Source: an uncultured Clostridia bacterium (lineage in GTDB: Bacteria; Bacillota; Clostridia; Christensenellales; Borkfalkiaceae). Taken from it: 14,131 bases of DNA. Within the stretch, counting starts at the first letter, position 1. Every line of letters starts with the position of its first letter. The notes under the pieces were generated by a model. It was not told where the DNA came from. It worked only from the letters and a program-made list of their open reading frames with translations, and did no database searches. The stretch is from NCBI GenBank assembly GCA_947629845.1, contig CANRFD010000032.1:1-14131 (forward strand), written 5' to 3'. The position numbers were made by a program, and so were the translations under genes. Shown piece after piece: positions 1 to 7,945 of this stretch.

Positions 1-118
1 CCGCGGCGAGAAGGAGCAACGCCGTCCCGCAGAGGGCGAACGCGCGCACGCACCGCACAAATTTTTTCATGTCCTCCGCGTATCTGCCGCGAAGAAAAAG
101 TTTTGAAAATTCGTCCAT
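1..118 (-). CDS. Start of a membrane or secreted protein (cut by the window edge)
   Basis: After the permease stop a new frame opens at the ATG at 118 and stays open to base 1, giving 39 residues. It begins MDEFSKLFLRGRYAED and continues MKKFVRCVRAFALCGTALLLLAA, a basic stretch followed by a hydrophobic core. This is like a signal peptide or first membrane segment. AGGAGG (123-128) overlaps the permease stop, 4 bases before the ATG. A second ATG at 70 would give a cleaner signal peptide, but its GGAGG is only 2 bases away, so the first start is preferred. Same operon as the ABC genes. The family cannot be identified from this fragment. Confidence 0.6.
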   Translation of the reverse strand, partial: MDEFSKLFLRGRYAEDMKKFVRCVRAFALCGTALLLLAA

Positions 119-127
119 CCCCCCTCC

Positions 128-1230
128 TTACTTCCCGAACATCACGCGCTCATCCGACAGCATCATGGTCATCACAAGCACGAGGACGGCGGTAAGCGCA
201 AAATTGACGCTCACGCTCACCAGCGATTGCCACACGGGAAGCGTGCCCGTAAGCAGCGCCTGCATGGAGACGACGGCGTTCAGAACGGGGATCGCTACCG
301 TCCAATTCCCGAGCGAGGGCACAAACGTCGCAACGAGCGTCAGCACCAGCGACAAAATCATGAGCATTCCCGTGTAGGCGGAGGCCTCCTTCACCGATCT
401 CGAATAGGCGGAGACGACCGCGATGAGACTCACGATGAGCGGCACAACGCTCACGATGAGCAAAAGGATGAAGAAGTAATTCCAGAAGCCGTACGTCCCC
501 AACATATTGAGCGAGAGCCCCATGAGTTTGGGCATGGAGAGAGCCGTCCCGAGAAAGCTCGAGAGCGCCCCGAGCATAGAGATGCACGCGAGCGGGAAAA
601 TTTTCCCGAGCGCAATGTGGGAACGCTTTGCCGAGGTCACGAGGATCGTCGCAAGCGTGCCCCGCTCCTTTTCCCCCGCCACCGATTCGAGCGTCACCGA
701 CATGCACGCGGAAAACACAAAGGCCACGATGAGCAGCGGCAAAATATTGCACAAAATTTGCACGCCGAGCGCATCCGCGCCCGTCACGCTCTCCGCGGCT
801 ACTGTGAAGCGCATTCCATAGACGTTCAAGGCCGCAGACGCGAGCGAATAAAACGCCGCGCTCGCTTCGTTGGAGGCGTCATAGAGGATCTCGACCTTCC
901 CCTTCTCCGCCCCGTCGAAGTTTTCGCTGAACTTGAGAACGGCGGCCGCTTCGCCCTTCCGCACGGCCTCCCTTGCCGTCTCTTCGTCGTCTGTTTTCAG
1001 CCATTCCACGCTGTCCCCGTTCTCCTTTGCCGCGGCGGAGATCACCTCGGTCACGGCGGAATTGCCCATAAGATAAACCTTATATTGCCGCGCCTCCGCT
1101 TTCCCGTTGAAGGCCTCCCCGAGCACGCTGTACAAAAGGAAGATGACGATCCCGGGCAGCAGCATCGTCACGATGAGCCGCGGATCGTGGAAAAAGCGGT
1201 GAAATTCCTTTTTTATCAGGGCGAGAAACT

Positions 1231-1234
<4 letters not shown>
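128..1234 (-). CDS. ABC-2 type permease, NatB-like
   Basis: Membrane subunit of 368 residues that pairs with the upstream ATPase. The first membrane segment (about 20-39) follows the cytosolic KKEFHRFFHDPR. A large extracytoplasmic region spans about 40-155. Five more segments lie near 157-181, 209-232, 253-278, 286-306 and 335-358. The motif VAGEKERGTLATILVT (185-200), on the cytosolic coupling side, is typical of ABC-2/NatB permeases. The exported substrate cannot be read from the sequence; sodium is suggested only by the resemblance to NatAB. The ATG overlaps the ATPase stop in an ATGA, with AAGGGGGG five bases upstream (1240-1247). The TAA stop is 9 bases before the next ATG. Confidence 0.93.
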
Positions 1235-2013
<779 letters not shown>

Positions 2014-2018
2014 ATTTC

Positions 2019-2879
2019 TCACGAAAGTTTCTTTACTTCTTGGATATTCAGCGCCCTGTCGCCCAAAAGCGGTGCGATCTTTTCCCATTCATAGGGCGGG
2101 AACAGGAGGTAAAATTCCTCGCTCCCCGCAATTTCCACGGCATAATGGCGCTTTACATAATGCACTCCGTACTGATTGCTCCGCACTTTGTAGGGCGGCT
2201 TATTGGGCGGCGTCTCCTTGTTCCAGCCGATAAACGCCGCGCCCCGCTTCACGCACAGCACCCGCCTTATCTTATCGAGCGGAATGCCGAGCACCTGCGC
2301 GACGTCGGCGAGGCAAAAGAGCTCGCCTTCGCGGAATGCCGCGGCCTCCGCGAGGATATATTGCGGGGCAAAAATTTTTGTCCGTCCCTTTGCGCGCGGC
2401 TTATAGGGAAAGGTGAACACATCCGCCAAAACGGCGTTTTCGGGAACGCGGAGCGCCTCGTAAGACTGCGCGTTCAACTTTTTTATCCGCTCCGAAAGAT
2501 CGAAAAAGGCGGAACTCCCCTTCACGTTTTTCCCTCTCCGCCACTCCAAAAGAGCGAGTACGAGCCCGATCAAAATGGCGGCCGCCCCCACGCCGACGAT
2601 CCACCAAAGCCCGTTCGCTTCCATTTGGGCAAGGGGCGCATCGCCGTCCGAAAGCGCGTCGAGCCCGCCGCCGAGCAAGATGCAACCTGCGAGGAGCAGT
2701 ATATATTTCAGAATGGAGAGCCACAGGGGGAAGGCGGAACTCTTTTCGAGCGCCGTCCCCTCTTCCTCCAATCTTTTCTGCTTGGAAGTGAGTTCGCCGT
2801 CGATGCGGCGGAGGACAAATTCCTCGCCGTCGAATTTTCCGTCGGGCGAATTTACGTTGTAGCCGAATAGATTTTTCAT
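2019..2879 (-). CDS. Unrecognised two-TM protein with a soluble C-terminal domain
   Basis: A 286-residue protein I do not recognise as a named family. The N-terminal 50 residues are polar and charged. Two hydrophobic segments follow at about 52-74 and 91-113, separated by a short acidic loop (LSDGDAPLAQ). Residues 114-286 are soluble, with alternating short strands (VFTFPYK, TKIFAPQYILAEAAAF, IRRVLCVKRGAAFIGWNK, YKVRSNQYGVHYVKRHYAVEI, EEFYLLFPPYEWEKIAPLL). This layout could be a PH-like membrane-proximal domain, which is only an impression. It follows the SPFH gene by 24 bases and ends 5 bases before the ABC ATPase start, so it probably works with one of them. The ATG at 2879 has only a weak AGGG site nearby, suggesting dependence on upstream translation. 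Confidence 0.85.
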   Translation of the reverse strand: MKNLFGYNVNSPDGKFDGEEFVLRRIDGELTSKQKRLEEEGTALEKSSAFPLWLSILKYILLLAGCILLGGGLDALSDGDAPLAQMEANGLWWIVGVGAAAILIGLVLALLEWRRGKNVKGSSAFFDLSERIKKLNAQSYEALRVPENAVLADVFTFPYKPRAKGRTKIFAPQYILAEAAAFREGELFCLADVAQVLGIPLDKIRRVLCVKRGAAFIGWNKETPPNKPPYKVRSNQYGVHYVKRHYAVEIAGSEEFYLLFPPYEWEKIAPLLGDRALNIQEVKKLS

Positions 2880-2903
2880 GCCCTGCGCTATTTTCCGAAT
2901 ATT

Positions 2904-3848
2904 TTAGTAGATGCTTCCCGTGCCGACGACGGGCTGCGCGTCGCGGTTGCCGCAGAGGACGACCAGGAGGTTGGAAACCATCTGCGCCTTTCTCTCGTCG
3001 TCGAGCTCGACGACGTTCTCCTCGGAAAGTTTATTGAGCGCCATTTCCACCATGGAGACCGCTCCTTCCACGATCTTCTGCCTCGCCGCGATGATGGCGG
3101 AAGCCTGCTGCCGCTGGAGCATCGCCGCGGCGATCTCGGGCGCGTAGGCAAGGTGGGAAATGCGAGCCTCCAAAATTTCGATGCCCGCCATCTCCGTGCG
3201 CTGCTGAAGTTCTGCACGCAAAACTTCAGCGATCTCCTGCGCGCTGCCGCGAAGCGAGGTCTCGTCTCCGCCCGAGGAAACGTCATACGGGTACTGCCGC
3301 GCGACCTGACGGATGGCGGCGTCGCACTGCGTGGAGAGGTACGCCATGTAATTATCCACGTTGAAAACCGCCTTTGCAGTGTTCGTGATGCGCCAGATGA
3401 CGACGACGGAAATCTCGATGGGGTTCCCTTCTTCGTCGTTGACCTTCTGCTTGTCGTTGTTCAGAGTCATGGCTTTGAGCGAGATCTTGCGCGCAAAACC
3501 CGCAGTCGTCGTGCGGGCGGGGTTGACCGTCGCACAAAACGGATTGACCCAGAAGAAGCCGTCGCGCTTGATGGTGCCGTAATATTTGCCGAAGAGCGTA
3601 AGAACAAACGCCTCGTTGGGTTGCAACAGCTTAAATCCCCACAAAAAGACGATCCCGGTGATGATGCCGACCACGCTAAGCACGATGAGCGCGATCAGCG
3701 CGGGGCCGACGGTCTCGATAAACACCGCGCCCACGGCAAACATCGCGACGGAACACGCAATGATCGCAAGAGCGACGGCCAGCATCGCCCAGCCGTTCTT
3801 TTCCTTCGCCGTCTTTTCCGTAATTTTGTCAAAATCTTTCACTTGCAT
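2904..3848 (-). CDS. SPFH / band-7 domain membrane protein
   Basis: Protein of 314 residues in the stomatin/prohibitin/flotillin/HflK (SPFH) superfamily. Two membrane segments lie at about 20-44 and 48-72. The SPFH domain starts at LLQPNEAFVLTLFGKYYGTIKRDGFFWVNP (split here into about 74-103) and continues through VNDEEGNPIEISVVVIWRI and AIRQVARQYPYD. A helical region follows (EIAEVLRAELQQR, then SHLAYAPEIAAAMLQRQQAS and AIIAARQKIVEGAV), ending in a family-typical tail VSNLLVVLCGNRDAQPVV. These proteins form large rings or patches at the inner membrane and organise proteases, transporters or lipids. The precise partner here is unknown; the following membrane and ABC genes are candidates. It is first in its operon, behind a strong promoter, operator boxes and a good ribosome binding site. 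The gap to the next gene is 24 bases. Confidence 0.93.
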   Translation of the reverse strand: MQVKDFDKITEKTAKEKNGWAMLAVALAIIACSVAMFAVGAVFIETVGPALIALIVLSVVGIITGIVFLWGFKLLQPNEAFVLTLFGKYYGTIKRDGFFWVNPFCATVNPARTTTAGFARKISLKAMTLNNDKQKVNDEEGNPIEISVVVIWRITNTAKAVFNVDNYMAYLSTQCDAAIRQVARQYPYDVSSGGDETSLRGSAQEIAEVLRAELQQRTEMAGIEILEARISHLAYAPEIAAAMLQRQQASAIIAARQKIVEGAVSMVEMALNKLSEENVVELDDERKAQMVSNLLVVLCGNRDAQPVVGTGSIY

Positions 3849-3853
3849 GATAC

Positions 3854-3859
3854 ACCTCC
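3854..3859 (-). promoter_or_regulatory. SPFH gene ribosome binding site
   Basis: GGAGGT lies 5 bases before the ATG at 3848. It is a near-perfect site, between the operator boxes and the start codon. Confidence 0.85.
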
Positions 3860-3865
3860 GAAATG

Positions 3866-3895
3866 TGATATCATTTTGATATCATCATGATAACA
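3866..3895 (-). promoter_or_regulatory. Triple TGATATCA operator over promoter and start site
   Basis: Written on the plus strand, TGATATCA occurs at 3866-3873 and again at 3877-3884, and a 7-of-8 copy, TGATAACA, lies at 3888-3895. The spacing is exactly 11 bases each time. Each perfect box is its own reverse complement. The boxes cover the -10 box, the expected transcription start and the early leader, so a protein bound there on one face of the helix would block transcription. The regulator is not in the window. Confidence 0.65.
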
Positions 3896-3915
3896 CCCTC
3901 CGCCTTGCCTGTCAA
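3887..3915 (-). promoter_or_regulatory. Strong sigma-A promoter of the SPFH-ABC operon
   Basis: A perfect -35 box TTGACA (3910-3915), a 17-base spacer, and the -10 box TATCAT (3887-3892), five of six to consensus. Transcription would begin near 3880, about 32 bases before the SPFH ATG. It lies just downstream of the preceding operon's terminator. Confidence 0.85.
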
Positions 3916-3938
3916 GTATTTTTCCAAAAATTTCCACG

Positions 3939-3964
3939 AAAAAAGGAGCGAACCTCGCCGCCCC
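3939..3964 (-). terminator. Rho-independent terminator of the mutS-mutL-miaA operon
   Basis: About 27 bases past the TAA of the PLP gene, the minus strand has a GC-rich stem with loop GGT. Paired arms are GGCGA with TCGCT, then after one bulged C a GG with CC, followed at once by six T residues (3939-3944). The bulge and one G-U pair make it imperfect. Its position, just before the next gene's promoter, supports it. Confidence 0.6.
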
Positions 3965-3991
3965 TTCTCTTATATAGTTTATACAACAGCG

Positions 3992-5212
3992 TTACAGCAG
4001 CTTTTCGAGGATCGCACGGCAAGCGATCTTGCAGTGCTCGTAGGTGAGCCCGCCCTGAAAATACGCGGTATACGGCTTGCGGATGGGCGCGTCGGCGGAG
4101 AGTTCGATGCTCGCCCCCGCCACAAACGTCCCCGCGGCCATGATGACTTTGCAGTCGTACCCGGGCATATCCCACGCCTCGAGCTTCACAAAACTGTCCA
4201 CGGGCGAGCAGTCCTGCACCGACTGAATGAACGCCGTCAGTTCCTTCTCCGAGGAAAAGAGGATGGCGCGCGTGATATCCGCGGGGACTTTATCGAGGGA
4301 AGGGAAATTCTCAAATCCGAGCTCTTCCATGCACTTCCCGATGAGCAGCGCCCCCTTCACCGACTGGCAAACGACGTGCGGCGCGAGGAAAAACCCCTGA
4401 AAATATGCCTGATACCCATAGGCGTAGGAGCCGATCTCCCCGCCGACAGAGGGCGCGGTCAGGCGGTTTTCGCACATCGCAACGTACTCCGCCCCGCCCG
4501 CAATATACCCGCCCGTCGGCGCAAGCCCGCCACCGGGATTTTTGATCAGCGACCCGACGATGAGATCGGCCCCGACCTCCGTTGGCTCGCGCTTTTCAAC
4601 AAATTCGCCGTAGCAGTTATCCACGAAAATGCACCCGTTGAAGCCGCGATCGCGCACAAATCGGCACATTTCACCGATTTCCTGAACGGAAAACGCGTCG
4701 CGCAGCTCATAGCCGCGGGAACGCTGCAGATAGACCATGCGATAATTTTTCCGCTTTAAGGCTGCCTCGGCGGCCGCAAAATCGCATTTTCCGTTTTCGC
4801 GGAGCCCGAGAACGTCGAAATTTACGCCGAAATCCTTCAGCGACCCGTTCCCTTCGCCGAAAATGACTCCGCGCAGGGTATCGTAAGGCATGCCGGTGAT
4901 GCAGAGAACGCTGTCGCCGGGGCGCAGCACGCCGAAGAGCGCCACGGTGAGCGCATGCGTGCCCGAAAGCATCGCGGGAGAGACGATGGCCCTCTCCGCC
5001 CCGAAGGCGCGCGCATACACCCGCCCGAGCGCCTCCCTGCCCTCGTCGCCATAGCCGTAACCCGTCGAGGGCGCGAAATGCCGAAGCGCGATCTGCTCCT
5101 CCCGAAATGCCGCCAAAACCTTTTCCTGATTGAACAGTGCGATGTCGTCCGCGCGGGCAAACTCCTTTGTAAGCGCCCGTTCCGCCGCGGCGATCCTCTC
5201 ATTCGCGTCCAT
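3992..5212 (-). CDS. PLP-dependent methionine gamma-lyase-like / 'aluminium resistance' family protein
   Basis: A fold-type I PLP enzyme of 406 residues, of the YnbB-like methionine gamma-lyase family (formerly called aluminium resistance protein). Visible features are the N-terminal FAPSTGYGYGDEGRE, the cofactor-binding SPAMLSGTHAL, Asp198 in FVDNCYGEF, and the Schiff-base Lys224 in GSLIKNPGGGLAPTGGYIAG. The C-terminal small domain ends in TYEHCKIACRAILEKLL. The true reaction is not well settled for this family; carbon-sulfur lyase activity on methionine or cystathionine-like substrates is the usual suggestion. The ATG at 5212 has AGGAGG 12 bases upstream (5225-5230), within miaA. As in other Firmicutes it follows mutS-mutL-miaA, but no hfq gene lies between. 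A terminator-like hairpin follows the TAA stop. Confidence 0.93.
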   Translation of the reverse strand: MDANERIAAAERALTKEFARADDIALFNQEKVLAAFREEQIALRHFAPSTGYGYGDEGREALGRVYARAFGAERAIVSPAMLSGTHALTVALFGVLRPGDSVLCITGMPYDTLRGVIFGEGNGSLKDFGVNFDVLGLRENGKCDFAAAEAALKRKNYRMVYLQRSRGYELRDAFSVQEIGEMCRFVRDRGFNGCIFVDNCYGEFVEKREPTEVGADLIVGSLIKNPGGGLAPTGGYIAGGAEYVAMCENRLTAPSVGGEIGSYAYGYQAYFQGFFLAPHVVCQSVKGALLIGKCMEELGFENFPSLDKVPADITRAILFSSEKELTAFIQSVQDCSPVDSFVKLEAWDMPGYDCKVIMAAGTFVAGASIELSADAPIRKPYTAYFQGGLTYEHCKIACRAILEKLL

Positions 5213-6110
5213 AAATTTCCAAAACCTCCTGTGCCGCAGATGCCGTATCCGCAGGCTTTATAAGATGTAAATTTTCAAGTCTTTTGAAGAAAGTGAGCTG
5301 TCGCTTGGCATAATTGCGCGTTTTTTGCTTTATTATGTCACGCATAGTACTAAAATTATAGTCGTTTTTCAAATATCCAACCACTTCTTTGTAGCCGATC
5401 CCCTGCATACTCTGCGCCGACTCCGCTACGCCGGAGGCGAGCAAGCCTTTCACCTCTTCCACGAGCCCCGCTTCCAACATATCCTCCACGCGGCGGTCGA
5501 TGCGCGCATACAGCTCCTCCCGCGGATAGTCGAACGCGCACGCAACAAACGGGTAGCGCGCGACGTTGCCGTCGTTTTGCAACGACTTTTTCACGCCCGT
5601 CTGCTCGTAAATTTCAAGGGCGCGCACGACCCGCTTCACGTCGTTCGGGTGCAGCTTTTCGGCGCTCTCGGGATCGACGGCGGCAAGGCGGGCATGCAGC
5701 GCCTCCCTGCCCTCCTCGCGCTCCAACCGTGCGTACTTTTCGCGGATCTCCTTGGAGCCCGAAATATTGCCGAAGGAACTTTTATAGAGCAGCGCATTCA
5801 CATAGAAGCCCGTCCCGCCGCAGAGGATGGGCGTTTTCCCACGCGCGCAGATCTCCTCCACGGCGGCGCCGCCGAGCCGCGCAAAGTCGCTCACCGAAAA
5901 TTCCTGCGAGGGCTCCGCCACGTCGATCATGTGGTGCCGAACGCCCCCCATCTCCTCTTCCGTCGGCTTTGCCGTGCCGATATTCAGCCCGCGATAGATG
6001 AGAAAGGCGTCGCACGACACGATCTCTCCGCCGATGCGCCTCGCGCATTCCACCGCAAGCGCGGTTTTTCCCGACGCAGTCGGGCCGCAGATCACGAGAA
6101 GTTTTTTCAT
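5199..6110 (-). CDS. miaA: tRNA dimethylallyltransferase MiaA
   Basis: MiaA of 303 residues. It transfers a dimethylallyl group from DMAPP to N6 of adenosine-37 in tRNAs that read codons starting with U, the first step toward ms2i6A. The P-loop is GPTASGKT at 9-16. The substrate-binding stretch SCDAFLIYRGLNIGTAKPT follows; it has Ala where most members have Ser (DS...), and Leu-Ile as in the E. coli protein. GGTGFYVNALL at 98-108, HPNDVKRVVRALEIYE, QGIGYKEVVGYL and QKTRNYAKRQLTFFKR are all family signatures. The start is the ATG at 6110, which overlaps the mutL TGA; a longer in-frame start at 6182 would add 24 residues inside mutL. No strong ribosome binding site is visible, so translation probably depends on coupling to mutL. 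It overlaps the next gene by 14 bases. Confidence 0.97.
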   Translation of the reverse strand: MKKLLVICGPTASGKTALAVECARRIGGEIVSCDAFLIYRGLNIGTAKPTEEEMGGVRHHMIDVAEPSQEFSVSDFARLGGAAVEEICARGKTPILCGGTGFYVNALLYKSSFGNISGSKEIREKYARLEREEGREALHARLAAVDPESAEKLHPNDVKRVVRALEIYEQTGVKKSLQNDGNVARYPFVACAFDYPREELYARIDRRVEDMLEAGLVEEVKGLLASGVAESAQSMQGIGYKEVVGYLKNDYNFSTMRDIIKQKTRNYAKRQLTFFKRLENLHLIKPADTASAAQEVLEIYGRE

Positions 6111-7945
6111 ACGATGCGTTTGAACAGCTTCTCCATTTCGCTCTTTTTTACCTTCACGGCAACGGGGCGGCCGTGCGGGCACTTGAGCCCCATATCGCCC
6201 TCGGTGCGCTCGATAAGCGCACGCGCCTCCTCGTCGGTGAGCCTTTCGCCCCCCTTCACGGCGGCTTTGCAGGCCGCGGAGGCGAGTTTGTCCTTGAGAA
6301 TGTCGGCAAGTTTGATCGCTCGCAGGCTCTCCATCGAATCGAGGATCTCCCCGAAGAACGCCTTCAAGTCGAGCCCCATCAAATCGGACGGCACGGCGGA
6401 AATCTTTACGCTCGTCCCGCCGAACTCGCCGACCTCGAACCCCAACTCCCTGAGCAGGGGGAAATTTTTCTGCAAAAAGGCAAATTCGGGGGCGTTCACC
6501 TCGAGGATATAGGGCACGAGCATGGGCTGCGACACGACCGCGCGCTTCTCCGTCTTTTCGCGGAGCCTGTCGTAAATGAGACGTTCGTGGGCGGCGTGCT
6601 GGTCGATGATATAGGCGCAGTCGCCCGCTTCATAGAAGAGGTAGGTGTGGAAGAGCTCGCCCTTGTATTCGAGCGACTTCACGTCTACGCGTTCCTGCTT
6701 CGCCTGCGCCTGCCGCTCCAAAAACTTCTTGTTTTCCTCGAAGTAATCCACCGTCGCGCGCGGGGGCTCGTTCACCTCGAGGCGCATGGGCGAAGGCTCG
6801 TAAAACCTCGGCGCAGGCGTCCTTCCGCCCACCGGGGAAACGTCGAATTGCAGCTCCCGTTTTGCCTCGGCATACGTCATTGTGGAATGAACGGCCGCCT
6901 CCCCCGCCCTTTCCGCCTCGGCCTTGTCCTCCGCTTTGGCGGCGGACGGCGCAAGGTATTCAAGCGCGCGAGAATTTCCGTCGAGCACGGCGGAGACGAC
7001 GGAATATACGCTCCCGTAAATAATTTGATTGTCTGCAAACCGCACGTCGGCCTTGTTGGGATGCACGTTTACGTCCACAATCTCCGTCGGAACATCCAAA
7101 AACAGCACATAAAACGGATATTGCCGCTTCATGAGATAGGCGGCATAGGCGTTCGTGAGCGCCGCGCCGACCGTTTGGTTCACAATGTATCTGCCGTTGA
7201 CGAACAAGCTCTGATAGCTCCTGTTCGGCTTGGAGAAATTTCTGTTCCCGATAAAGCCCGACAGCTTGATGCCGTGCTTGTCCGCCGCGATCTCCAAACA
7301 ATTCGAGAGGATCTCCGCCCCATAAACGACGGCGAGCGCGGCCTTGAGCCCGTCGCCGAAAGAGCGGTATTTCACTTTCCCGTTCACGGTATAGGTAAAG
7401 GAGATGTTGGGGCGCGAGAGAAGAAAGCGAGCCATCATATTGGTGACGTCCCCCTCTTCCTGCGCGTCCGACTTCAAAAATTTCAGCCGTGCGGGCGTGT
7501 TGTAGAAGAGCTTCTCCACGGTGATCGTCGTGCCCTTGGCGCCGGCGGCCGCCTGCAACTCTCCGAGAACGCCCCCCTTGCTGGACAGCGAAAACGCCTC
7601 GCCGCCCGCATTGGAGAGGATGTTCATCTCCGAGACGGAGGCAATGGATGCGATCGCTTCGCCGCGGAAGCCGAGCGTTGCAACAGTAAACAGGTCGTCC
7701 GCGGTCTTTAATTTGCTCGTCGCATGCGGGCGGAACGCAAGCGGCAGGTCATCTTTTTCGATGCCGCTGCCGTTGTCCGTCACACGGATGAGCGTCTTTC
7801 CTCCTCCCGCGACCTCTACGGAAATTTCCGTTGCGCCGGCGTCGATCGCATTCTCGACGAGCTCCTTCACGACGGAATACGGGCGGTCGACCACCTCTCC
7901 CGCCGCAATGCGGTTGTAAATATCGGGCGTCAAAACGTTGATCAT
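6107..7945 (-). CDS. mutL: DNA mismatch repair protein MutL (endonuclease type)
   Basis: MutL of 612 residues, the ATP-driven partner of MutS. The N-terminal GHKL ATPase shows IAAGEVVDRP, the catalytic E31 in VKELVENAIDAG, DNGSGI at 57-62 and GFRGEA at 92-97. The transducer region has VDVNVHPNKADVRF. After a variable linker (about 330-420), the C-terminal dimerisation and endonuclease domain carries DQHAAHE at 448-454, ACK at 558-560 and CPHGRP at 589-594. These are the metal-site motifs of nicking MutL proteins found in bacteria that lack MutH. The position usually given as the last Glu of DQHA(X)2E(X)4E is Asp459 here, a conservative change. Start and stop both overlap neighbours in ATGA (mutS before, miaA after). 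Assignment is firm; actual nicking activity is inferred from the motifs. Confidence 0.97.
   Translation of the reverse strand: MINVLTPDIYNRIAAGEVVDRPYSVVKELVENAIDAGATEISVEVAGGGKTLIRVTDNGSGIEKDDLPLAFRPHATSKLKTADDLFTVATLGFRGEAIASIASVSEMNILSNAGGEAFSLSSKGGVLGELQAAAGAKGTTITVEKLFYNTPARLKFLKSDAQEEGDVTNMMARFLLSRPNISFTYTVNGKVKYRSFGDGLKAALAVVYGAEILSNCLEIAADKHGIKLSGFIGNRNFSKPNRSYQSLFVNGRYIVNQTVGAALTNAYAAYLMKRQYPFYVLFLDVPTEIVDVNVHPNKADVRFADNQIIYGSVYSVVSAVLDGNSRALEYLAPSAAKAEDKAEAERAGEAAVHSTMTYAEAKRELQFDVSPVGGRTPAPRFYEPSPMRLEVNEPPRATVDYFEENKKFLERQAQAKQERVDVKSLEYKGELFHTYLFYEAGDCAYIIDQHAAHERLIYDRLREKTEKRAVVSQPMLVPYILEVNAPEFAFLQKNFPLLRELGFEVGEFGGTSVKISAVPSDLMGLDLKAFFGEILDSMESLRAIKLADILKDKLASAACKAAVKGGERLTDEEARALIERTEGDMGLKCPHGRPVAVKVKKSEMEKLFKRIV

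Noticed and set aside
2888..3286. Minus-strand open frame of 132 codons overlapping the SPFH gene
   Set aside because: Its product is an Arg/Ser-rich out-of-frame reading of the SPFH coding sequence. I also looked here for the small Arc-like DNA-binding gene that I recall beside some SPFH genes; the 24-base gap after SPFH leaves no room for it.
3887..4759. Plus-strand open frame opposite the PLP enzyme
   Set aside because: It has no ribosome binding site, begins inside the SPFH promoter and operator, and has no family motif. The minus-strand PLP gene explains the region.
6173..7711. Plus-strand open frame of 512 codons opposite mutL
   Set aside because: The product is rich in Arg, His, Leu and Gly without motifs, as expected from the antisense of a GC-rich gene. 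mutL is intact on the other strand.
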